Positions 8,121 through 14,410 of a stretch of DNA of 26,438 nucleotides are shown one piece after another; the stretch's first letter is position 1, and every line of letters starts with the position of its first letter. Under the pieces are notes generated by a model. The model was not told where the DNA came from, searched no databases, and saw only the letters and a list, made by a program, of their open reading frames with translations. The translations under genes and the position numbers were made by a program. The stretch covers positions 1 through 26,438 of the forward strand of contig JAFWBZ010000195.1 of the NCBI GenBank assembly GCA_017537105.1, in the 5' to 3' direction. Source of the stretch: Clostridia bacterium (GTDB lineage Bacteria > Bacillota > Clostridia > Christensenellales > Aristaeellaceae).

Positions 8121-9272
8121 ATGTATGCGATCATCAACACGAAGCTGGTGATGGAGGACGGCATCCTCTTTGACGGGCGATTGGTCTTTGACGGCGACAG
8201 AATCCTCTGCGCGGGCCGGGCCTGCGAGGTGGAGATCCCCGAGGGTGCGCAGGTCATCGACGCGCAGGGCCGCTACACCACGCCCGGCTTTATCGACATC
8301 CACTGCCACGGCGCAGGCGATTTCAATTTTAATGAGGACCCACTGGGCAACGCGGCGCACTTCCTGCGCCACGGCACCACCACGGTGCTGCCGACGCTGT
8401 ACATGAACCTCACCGCCGAGCAGATGATCGAGGGCGCGGAGCGCATCATGGAAGCCTCGAAGACCGGGGCGGGGCGCATCATCGGCGGGCTGTACATGGA
8501 GGGCCCCTACATGGGCGCCTTCGGCAGCTTCCAGGACGGCATCGTCTGGACGAAGCCCATCGACGAGGCGGCCTATCGCCCGCTGGTGGACCGGCTTGCG
8601 CCCTGGGTGCGCGTCTGGGCCATCGATCCCTCCCGCGAGCGCATCGAGGAGTTCATGCGCTACGTGAAATCGCGCAATCCCGGAGCCATCTTCGCGCTGG
8701 GGCACTCCCGGGCCACCGCCGCCGAGTGCCGCCGCGTGGCGCATCTGGGTGTCCGCGTGCAGACGCATCACGGTGATTCCGGCAAGGTGCAGGGCCGCGC
8801 CCAGGGCACCGTCGGGGCGGGCTGCGACGAGTATACACTGTACAACCCGGACATGTACGCCGAGCTGATCTGCGACGAGGTGGGCGTGCATGTCGTGCCG
8901 GACATGGTCAAGTTGGTGGTGCGCACAAAGGGCGTGGAGCGGATGATCCTGATCTCCGACTCCATGTGCGACAAGCATAAGTACAAGAACAACGAGGCGG
9001 AGGGCATCGTGTACGGCCCGGATCTGAATTACGATGACCGGGGCTGGCTGGCGGGCTCCCACCTGACGCTGGACAACGCCTGTCGAAACCTGATGACCCA
9101 CACCGGCTACGGCCTGTGCCACGCCATCCGCTTCGCGACGGCCAATCCGGCGCGGATGCTGGGCATCTTTGACGAGGTCGGCTCGCTGGCGCCGGGGAAG
9201 CGCGCCAACCTGCTGATCATGGATGACGCCGTGCACATCGAGAAGGTCATCCTCAACGGGGAAATCCAATGA
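8121..9272 (+). CDS. NagA-like amidohydrolase (N-acetylhexosamine-6-phosphate deacetylase family)
   Basis: Metal-dependent deacetylase-type amidohydrolase of 383 residues, about the usual NagA length. The composite barrel starts MYAIINTKLVMEDGIL. Metal and catalytic residues follow in order: PGFIDIHCHG with His62 and His64; YMEGPY with Glu128; LGHS with His196; QTHHGD with His217; and LISDSM with Asp281, the catalytic acid/base position. YAELICDEVGVHV (247-259) matches the NagA substrate segment. The end, IFDEVGSLAPGKRANLLIMD, is standard for the superfamily. Canonical NagA has THLFNAM after the His at 217, whereas here the residues are HGDSGKV, so the substrate is probably not plain GlcNAc-6-P. 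Start ATG 8121 has GGGAGG at 8105-8110. Removal of an acetyl group here would counterbalance the N-acetyltransferase at the head of the operon. Confidence 0.85.
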   Translation: MYAIINTKLVMEDGILFDGRLVFDGDRILCAGRACEVEIPEGAQVIDAQGRYTTPGFIDIHCHGAGDFNFNEDPLGNAAHFLRHGTTTVLPTLYMNLTAEQMIEGAERIMEASKTGAGRIIGGLYMEGPYMGAFGSFQDGIVWTKPIDEAAYRPLVDRLAPWVRVWAIDPSRERIEEFMRYVKSRNPGAIFALGHSRATAAECRRVAHLGVRVQTHHGDSGKVQGRAQGTVGAGCDEYTLYNPDMYAELICDEVGVHVVPDMVKLVVRTKGVERMILISDSMCDKHKYKNNEAEGIVYGPDLNYDDRGWLAGSHLTLDNACRNLMTHTGYGLCHAIRFATANPARMLGIFDEVGSLAPGKRANLLIMDDAVHIEKVILNGEIQ

Positions 9273-9274
9273 GC

Positions 9275-9306
9275 GGACGGGGCAGTCCTGCGGGGTCGCC
9301 CCGTTT
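9275..9306 (+). other. Intercistronic hairpin before amylase gene
   Basis: ACGGGGC (9277-9283) pairs with GCCCCGT (9298-9304), extendable by two G-U pairs (9275-9276 with 9305-9306), with a 14-nt loop. It is followed by TTTCC only. It lies in the 53-nt gap after the amidohydrolase stop and could reduce readthrough into, or stabilise, the amylase mRNA. Confidence 0.45.
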
Positions 9307-9325
9307 CCAGATGCGGGAGGTTGGT

Positions 9326-10825
9326 ATGCGAAGGATCGCTGCGATCTTGCTGGCGCTGGCGCTGCTGCTGAGCGCCGGCGCAGAGGCCGTACCGGCGAAC
9401 TGGTACGAGGTGTTCGTGCGCTCTTACCAGGATTCCGACGGCGACGGCCTGGGGGACCTGAACGGCCTGCGGGCGCGGCTGGACTACATCGAGGACATGG
9501 GCTGGCGCGGGCTCTGGCTGATGCCGGTGATGCCCAGCCCGTCCTACCACAAGTACGACGTGACGGACTACTATGGCGTCGATCCGGAGTACGGCACGCT
9601 GGAGGACCTCCGCGCGCTGATCGGGGCGTGCCACGCCCGGGACATCCTCGTGATCCTGGACATGCCCATCAACCACACCTCCGTCGGACACCCCTGGTTC
9701 CAGGCGGCCTGCGCGGCCATCAGCGAGGGCCGGTTTGAGGATCCGATGGTGGGCTATTACCGGTTCCAGGTCGCGCCGGGTCGGGGCTTCACGCCGCTTG
9801 AGAACACCGGTTGGTACTACGAGGAGCAGTTCGCCGGCGGCGGCATGCCGGATCTGAACCTGGAAAACCCCGCTGTGCTGGAGGAGATTCGCCGCATCTT
9901 CGATTTCTGGCTGAACGACGTCGGCGCGGACGGCTTCCGGCTGGACGCGGTGACCAGCTATTTCACCGGCGACGCCGAGAGGAACATCGCGCTGCTGCGC
10001 AGCCTCAAACAAATGGCGGAGGCGTGCAGGCCCGGCAGCCTGTTGGTGGGGGAGTGCTGGGCGGGTCTGTCCGTGATCGCCGAGTACTACCGCAGTGGGG
10101 TGGACAGCTTCTTCCTCTTTCCGGCGGCCCAGGCGGAGGGCTTCGTGGCGGCCAGCCTGCGGGGGCGCGGCGCGAGGGGCGAGAAGTTCGCGGCGGCCTA
10201 CCAGGCGGTGCTGGATGCCATTCCGGAGGGGCTGCTTTCGCCCTTTCTCTGCAATCACGACACGGGGCGCACCGTGGGGCTGGTGCAGGGCCGCGGCAAC
10301 CCGGACGCGGCAAAGTTTGCCGAAGGGGTGCTGGGCATGCTGAACGGCATGGTGTTCACCTACTACGGCGAGGAGATCGGCATGGTGGGCAGCGGAGACG
10401 ATCCCAACAAGCGGCTGGCGATGTACTGGTCGGACGGGGACATGACTCGGCAGCCTCCGGGGGTGACGGGCTTGGAGTATGCCTATCCTTCGGTGGAGGC
10501 GCAGCGGGCGGACGAGAGCTCCCTGCTGCACTACGTCCGGGCGGTCAATCGCGCGCGGCTGGAGCATCCCGCGATCAGCGCGGGGCAAAACGAATTTCTG
10601 TTGGCCGAGGGGGACGCGGTGGTGATGCGCCGGGACGACGGGACGGAGCGCTGCCGTATCGCCGTCAACTTCTCCTCCAAAACCGCCTGCGAGCTGCCCA
10701 TGGCGCCGCTGCCCATCGCCGTGGACCTGGAGACGGGGGAGGAGCGTGCCGAATTCCTCGAGAGCGGCGGGGAGTCACGCCTGCGCGTGCCGCCTTTTGG
10801 CATCGTGATCCTGACGGAACCGTGA
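9326..10825 (+). CDS. Secreted GH13 alpha-amylase-family glycosidase
   Basis: Retaining alpha-glucan hydrolase (alpha-amylase family) of 499 residues. It is exported by the signal peptide MRRIAAILLALALLLSAGAEA, cleaved before VPANWYEVF. The family's four conserved regions are present: DMPINH (112-117), GFRLDAV with the nucleophile Asp207, VGECW with the acid/base Glu243, and CNHD with the transition-state stabiliser Asp312. The RSYQDSDGDGLGDLNG start and the YYGVDPEYGTLEDL segment are typical of the barrel entry, and a C-terminal beta domain follows. No carbohydrate-binding module or cell-wall anchor is visible. Start: ATG 9326, because GGGAGG at 9315-9320 precedes it and a signal peptide begins exactly there. 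An in-frame ATG at 9269 overlapping the previous stop would put 19 polar residues ahead of the signal peptide and is unlikely. It would release oligosaccharides outside the cell. Confidence 0.93.
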   Translation: MRRIAAILLALALLLSAGAEAVPANWYEVFVRSYQDSDGDGLGDLNGLRARLDYIEDMGWRGLWLMPVMPSPSYHKYDVTDYYGVDPEYGTLEDLRALIGACHARDILVILDMPINHTSVGHPWFQAACAAISEGRFEDPMVGYYRFQVAPGRGFTPLENTGWYYEEQFAGGGMPDLNLENPAVLEEIRRIFDFWLNDVGADGFRLDAVTSYFTGDAERNIALLRSLKQMAEACRPGSLLVGECWAGLSVIAEYYRSGVDSFFLFPAAQAEGFVAASLRGRGARGEKFAAAYQAVLDAIPEGLLSPFLCNHDTGRTVGLVQGRGNPDAAKFAEGVLGMLNGMVFTYYGEEIGMVGSGDDPNKRLAMYWSDGDMTRQPPGVTGLEYAYPSVEAQRADESSLLHYVRAVNRARLEHPAISAGQNEFLLAEGDAVVMRRDDGTERCRIAVNFSSKTACELPMAPLPIAVDLETGEERAEFLESGGESRLRVPPFGIVILTEP

Positions 10826-10942
10826 TAGGACACAGCACCTCGGGAATTAACGAATACATAATATAATTTAAGGAGATATACACAGTTTTGGAAGAAATCC
10901 ATGCGCGATATGGGGAGAATTGCCTTGCTCGCAAAAAAAGGG

Positions 10943-10971
10943 TTGACAAACGAAGCATAGCCATGTACAAT
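10943..10971 (+). promoter_or_regulatory. Sigma-70/A promoter of lacI-type gene 1
   Basis: TTGACA (10943-10948), 17-nt spacer, TACAAT (10966-10971). Transcription should start near 10978, about 53 nt before the regulator's ATG. The interval 10826-11030 otherwise holds an AT-rich stretch (10850-10885) and no gene. No terminator is apparent after the amylase gene. Confidence 0.85.
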
Positions 10972-10982
10972 GATAGCAAGAA

Positions 10983-10998
10983 ATGGAACCGGTACCAC
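10983..10998 (+). promoter_or_regulatory. LacI-type operator O1 (autoregulatory)
   Basis: ATGGAACCGGTACCAC, a near-palindrome with a central CG as expected for LacI/GalR-family operators (TGGaACCGGTaCCA core). It lies immediately downstream of the predicted transcription start of the regulator gene, where bound repressor would block transcription. The same 16-mer, differing at one base, recurs at 12081 and 12151. Confidence 0.85.
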
Positions 10999-11030
10999 TC
11001 CGGGGAAACCATTATCCGAGGAAGAGCAAC

Positions 11031-12056
11031 ATGTGTGCGGTGACGATTGGGGACATTGCGCGGGAGGCGGGTGTAGGAAAGGCCACCGTATCGCGCGTCA
11101 TCAACGAGAGCGGCTACGTTAGCGAAAAGACCCGGGCGAAGATCGTAAAGGTCATGGATCGCTTCAATTATCAGCCTTCTGCCGCGGCCAGGAACCTTTC
11201 CCGCCAGGAGAGCGACATCATCGGCCTGATCCTGCCCGAAGTCAACAACCAGTTCTTCTCGGACATCCTCAAGGGCGTGTCCCAGATGGTGGACAAGTGG
11301 GGCTACACGCTGATGCTGAGCAGCAGCGAGAACGACCCCGAGCGGGACTTCAAAGCGCTGCGGGCCATGATCAGCCAGCGCGTCTGCGGGCTGGCGTACA
11401 TCCCGGCCATCGACTACAACGACGATCCGTGGTACAGTCGGCTCGACCAGCTGCTCAAACAGCTCGGGTGCCCGGTGGTGATCCTGGACCGTCCGCTGGA
11501 GCGGTTCGAATTCGACACCGTCATGACCGACAACTACTCCGGTGCCTATGCGGCCACGGAGGCGCTGATCCAGGCGGGCCACCGGCGCATCGGCATCGTG
11601 GCCGGCGACATGCAGCTGTTCATCGGGCGCGAGCGCTTCGAGGGCTTCCGGGACGCGCTCAGGCAAAACGGCCTCCGGCTGAACGAGGAGGACGTGATCG
11701 ACGGCCGCTTCGACGAGCAGATCGCCTATGAAAAGACGCTCCAGATGTTCAGGCGGGGGCGCTGCCCCACGGGCTTCCTGGTCTGCAACAACCTGAGCAC
11801 CTTCGGTTTTTTGAAGGCCGTGGAGGAAATGAAGCTTCGCATCCCGGAGGACGTGGCCTTCGTCAGCTTCGACAAGCTGGTGGGCCAGGACATCTACAAC
11901 ATCCCGTACACCCACCTCGACCGCCACGTGCTCACCCAGGGACTGCAGGCCATGCAGGTGCTGCTCCGCCGCATCCACACGCCGGACCGCCCGGTGGAGA
12001 AGATCGTCAACCTCCCCGAGGTGGTGCTGCGGGGCTCTGAAAAGCTGGTGAAGTGA
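11031..12056 (+). CDS. LacI/GalR-family transcriptional regulator 1
   Basis: DNA-binding, sugar-responsive repressor of 341 residues. The N-terminal helix-turn-helix reads TIGDIAREAGVGKATVSRVI (5-24), followed by the hinge segment YQPSAAARNLSR that contacts the operator centre. A periplasmic-binding-protein-like effector domain starts at DIIGLILPEVNNQFFSDIL. It ends with the family's VPED-like block (IPEDVAFVSFD) and a C-terminal LPEVVLRGSE. Start ATG 11031 has GAGGA at 11018-11022. An in-frame ATG at 10984 is part of the operator and only 6 nt after the predicted transcript start, so it is rejected. Operators at its own promoter and upstream of the binding-protein gene at 12227 imply that it represses itself and transporter system 2. 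The inducer is probably the sugar imported by that system or a metabolite of it. Confidence 0.95.
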   Translation: MCAVTIGDIAREAGVGKATVSRVINESGYVSEKTRAKIVKVMDRFNYQPSAAARNLSRQESDIIGLILPEVNNQFFSDILKGVSQMVDKWGYTLMLSSSENDPERDFKALRAMISQRVCGLAYIPAIDYNDDPWYSRLDQLLKQLGCPVVILDRPLERFEFDTVMTDNYSGAYAATEALIQAGHRRIGIVAGDMQLFIGRERFEGFRDALRQNGLRLNEEDVIDGRFDEQIAYEKTLQMFRRGRCPTGFLVCNNLSTFGFLKAVEEMKLRIPEDVAFVSFDKLVGQDIYNIPYTHLDRHVLTQGLQAMQVLLRRIHTPDRPVEKIVNLPEVVLRGSEKLVK

Positions 12057-12080
12057 TTCACCGCTTTTCTTGGAAACAAC

Positions 12081-12096
12081 ATGGAACCGATACCAC
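12081..12096 (+). promoter_or_regulatory. LacI-type operator O2
   Basis: ATGGAACCGATACCAC, 25 nt after the regulator's stop codon. It is identical to O1 except for one base in the centre. O2 and O3 are exactly 70 bp apart, close to seven helical turns, which would suit a looped or cooperatively bound repressor tetramer. Confidence 0.8.
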
Positions 12097-12150
12097 ACGA
12101 TGGTTAACAACGACGGGCCGCGATCAGAGCCCCTTATTTTAAGGCACAAA

Positions 12151-12166
12151 ATGGAACCGCTACCAC
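12151..12166 (+). promoter_or_regulatory. LacI-type operator O3 upstream of transporter system 2
   Basis: ATGGAACCGCTACCAC, 61 nt upstream of the binding-protein ATG. A weak promoter may overlap it: TGGAAC at 12152-12157 as a poor -35, 17 nt, TAAATT at 12175-12180 as -10. I could not find a convincing consensus promoter in 12057-12226, so the promoter itself is uncertain. The rest of this 170-nt interval holds a small GC inverted repeat (about 12181-12203) and the SD. Confidence 0.8.
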
Positions 12167-12226
12167 ATTTAACCTAAATTTATGCCCGCGCTTGCGCGAC
12201 ATAAAAAATAAAAAGGAGGAAGACCC

Positions 12227-13285
12227 ATGAAGAAGTTTCTGACCCTCATCCTGGCCCTGTGCCTCGTGCTCAGCTGCACCGCGGCCCTGGCCGACGAGCC
12301 CCTGACCATCGCCATCAGCATGCGCTCCACCGCCAGCGAGTATCACATGCAGTACGTCGCCGGCGCCGAGCTGTTCGCCGCCACCCTGCCGGAAGGCACC
12401 GCGGTCGTGCAGGCGCTGCCCTGCGAAGGCAACGACGACAAGCAGGTCAACGACATCAACGCCCTGATCGCCTCCACCAACGGCAACATGATCCTGTACG
12501 TGGACGCCAACAACTCCCCGAACATCGTGCCGATCGCCGAGGCCTGTGAGGAAGCCGGCGTGTACTGGTGCGCGGGCTGGAACACTCCCGAGGGCGTGTA
12601 TCCGATGAGCTACAAGTATTGGGTCAACTTCCAGTCCTGTGACGCTGTGAAGCAGGGCTATGACATCGCCGTGACCCTGTTCAACGCGCTGCCCACCCCC
12701 GGCAAGGGCAAGATCTGCGTCCTGGAGGGCATGCTGGCCAACACCGCCAACGCCGACCGCATGAAGGGCCTGAAGCAGGCTCTGGAAGAGTATCCTGACA
12801 TCGAGGTCCTGGATGACCAGGCCGGCGACTGGGCGACCGACAAGGCCCTGTCCATCACCGAGAACTGGCTGGCCAAGTACGGCGAGGACATCGACGGCAT
12901 CTGGTGCGCTTGTGACGACATGGCCGTGGGCGTTGTCCAGGCTCTGAAGGCCAAGGACCTCGACGGCAAGATCCTGACCACCGGCGTTGACGGCACCTCC
13001 GCCGCCATCGAGCTGGTCGAGAACGGCCAGGCTGCCTGCACCATCGCCAACAACGGCTGGCTCCAGGGCTTCTATGCCTGCGCCTATGCCTACGCTGCCA
13101 AGACCGGCAAGATCGACACCGAGACCATGGACACCCTGCATCGTTGCTTCCTGACCAACGGCTACCTGGTGAGCGCGGACACCCTGGCCGACTACAAGGC
13201 CACCTTCGTGGACAGCCAGCCCCAGTATGATCCTGAGGATCTGGATTTCCCGATCGCCGGCCCCATGTTCCCCGACGAGGCCTGA
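12227..13285 (+). CDS. Sugar ABC transporter substrate-binding protein (Peripla_BP_4), system 2
   Basis: Exported solute-binding protein of 352 residues. The signal peptide is MKKFLTLILALCLVLSCTAALA, with a signal peptidase I site after ALA (22). The VLSC at 14-17 is a passable lipobox, so it could alternatively be a lipoprotein. The mature part begins DEPLTIAISMRSTASEYHMQ and has the alternating Rossmann-like pattern of RbsB-type proteins: NDINALIASTNGNMILYVDANN, EACEEAGVYWCAGW, and GIWCACDDMAVGVVQALK with the typical 'cnDdmA.G...Al' segment. Start ATG 12227 has a strong SD, AAGGAGGA (12213-12220). The leader before the ATG shares AAAAGGAGGAAGACCCA with the system 3 binding-protein gene. It is the first gene of the operon controlled by O2/O3. 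Ligand unknown; this protein is clearly divergent from the other two binding proteins here. Confidence 0.9.
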   Translation: MKKFLTLILALCLVLSCTAALADEPLTIAISMRSTASEYHMQYVAGAELFAATLPEGTAVVQALPCEGNDDKQVNDINALIASTNGNMILYVDANNSPNIVPIAEACEEAGVYWCAGWNTPEGVYPMSYKYWVNFQSCDAVKQGYDIAVTLFNALPTPGKGKICVLEGMLANTANADRMKGLKQALEEYPDIEVLDDQAGDWATDKALSITENWLAKYGEDIDGIWCACDDMAVGVVQALKAKDLDGKILTTGVDGTSAAIELVENGQAACTIANNGWLQGFYACAYAYAAKTGKIDTETMDTLHRCFLTNGYLVSADTLADYKATFVDSQPQYDPEDLDFPIAGPMFPDEA

Positions 13286-13305
13286 TCGACTTAAAACAAA
13301 TCACC

Positions 13306-13336
13306 TGTCCGCAACGCGCCCGGCGTGTTGCGGACA
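13306..13336 (+). other. Strong intercistronic hairpin after binding-protein gene
   Basis: TGTCCGCAAC (13306-13315) pairs perfectly with GTTGCGGACA (13327-13336), with an 11-nt loop, starting 20 nt after the binding-protein stop. CTCCTAGAAG follows, so there is no U-tract. It is probably a 3' stabiliser or partial attenuator separating abundant binding protein from the permease and ATPase genes. Confidence 0.65.
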
Positions 13337-13381
13337 CTCCTAGAAGGCCAAATTCATCGATTGAACAGGGAGTAAATGCAA

Positions 13382-14395
13382 ATGGAAAAGCAAGTGCACG
13401 TCTCGAGGATTGGCGAGGAATTCAAGCAGGAGATGAAAAAGCAGAGCCAGCGCGAGCGGTTCATCTCCTGGGCGCCCGTGGGGATCCTGGCGTTCCTGGT
13501 GGTCCTGTTCTCCATCATCGCCCAGGGCTTCTTCTCGCTGACGAATCTTCAGAATCTGCTCAAGCAGCTGGCCATTCCGCTGGTCATGTCGCTGGGATTG
13601 ACCTTCGTGATCCTGATGGGCAGCACGGACCTCTCCGCCCAGGGCCTGGCGGGCTTCGTCGGCGCCATCATGGCGCTGATGGTCGTGAACTCCAAGAACG
13701 CCAACAACATGGGCTTTCTGGGCATCCTGATCGCGGTGGTCGCCGCCATCCTGGTCACGGCGATCTCAGGCATCATCCACATCAAGGGCAAGCTGCCCAC
13801 GTTCATGGTCTCCTATGCGGTGTCCAGCATCATGCAGGGCTTCGCGGTGCTGTCCTACAAGGGCGAGCCCGCGCTGATCCGCGATGAATTCTTCACCACG
13901 ATGTCCCAGGGCAGCTTCCTGGGCATCCCGTACCTGACTTACATCGCCCTGGCGATGTTCGTCATCGCCTACGTTCTTCAGTTCAAGACGCGGTTCGGCA
14001 GCTATGTCATGGCCATCGGCGACAACGAGGGCATCGCGAAGAACATCGGCGTCAACATCGACCTCACCAAGTTCAAGGTCTTCCTGTGGCTGGGCGTCTG
14101 CATCGGCCTGGTGGGCTTCATGGGCGCGGTGCGGCTGGGCCGCGGCGAGGTCGGCATCGGCAGCAACCTGGTGTTCCCGGCCATCACCTCGGTGGTCGTC
14201 GGCGGCACGAGCCTGTCGGGCGGCAAGGGCGGCGTCGTGAACACGCTGGTGGGCGCGATGATCGTCACCGTCATCAACAATGCCCTGGTGCTGCTGGGCG
14301 TCAGTCCCTATGTGCAGCAGGCCGTTCAGGGCATGATCATCATCGCGGCGGTGGCCATCTCTATCCCGCACGGCAAAAACCTGATCGTGAAGTAA
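13382..14395 (+). CDS. CUT2 sugar ABC transporter permease (RbsC family), system 2 subunit A
   Basis: Polytopic permease of 337 residues. It has an unusually long, charged cytoplasmic N-terminus (MEKQVHVSRIGEEFKQEMKK and on to about residue 30) before the first TM, WAPVGILAFLVVLFSIIA. The family signature is altered to GSTDLSAQG (usual GGIDLSVG). The ATPase-contact loop is GSYVMAIGDNEGIAKNIGV. Near the C-terminus, GGTSLSGGKGGVVNTLVGAM is the usual conserved GG...GG.G block. Start: ATG 13382 rather than ATG 13376, because the SD AGGGAG at 13367-13372 is 9 nt from the former and only 3 nt from the latter. It follows the binding-protein gene after a 96-nt gap containing a hairpin. Confidence 0.92.
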   Translation: MEKQVHVSRIGEEFKQEMKKQSQRERFISWAPVGILAFLVVLFSIIAQGFFSLTNLQNLLKQLAIPLVMSLGLTFVILMGSTDLSAQGLAGFVGAIMALMVVNSKNANNMGFLGILIAVVAAILVTAISGIIHIKGKLPTFMVSYAVSSIMQGFAVLSYKGEPALIRDEFFTTMSQGSFLGIPYLTYIALAMFVIAYVLQFKTRFGSYVMAIGDNEGIAKNIGVNIDLTKFKVFLWLGVCIGLVGFMGAVRLGRGEVGIGSNLVFPAITSVVVGGTSLSGGKGGVVNTLVGAMIVTVINNALVLLGVSPYVQQAVQGMIIIAAVAISIPHGKNLIVK

Positions 14396-14410
14396 AGGAG
14401 GGGGAACGCA

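Noticed and set aside
1500..8257. Very long open frames on the minus strand opposite the transporter and dehydrogenase genes (hundreds to over a thousand codons)
   Set aside because: They lie antisense to genes with clear family motifs and translate to His/Asp/Arg/Gly-rich low-complexity sequence typical of reversed GC-rich codons; no matching SD or family signature.
10983..11031. Earlier in-frame start of regulator 1 at 10984
   Set aside because: That ATG is inside the operator and about 6 nt from the predicted transcript start, leaving no room for an SD; ATG 11031 has one.
10888..11043. Possible small leader ORF from TTG 10888 after an AAGGAGA site
   Set aside because: Start spacing is long, the frame runs through the promoter and operator, and the product has no recognisable feature; an ATG frame at 10901 gives only 19 codons without an SD.
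12181..12203. GC inverted repeat TATGCCCGCGC...GCGCGACATA as a terminator
   Set aside because: It is followed by A-rich, not T-rich, sequence and lies in the leader of the binding-protein gene; at most a weak leader hairpin.
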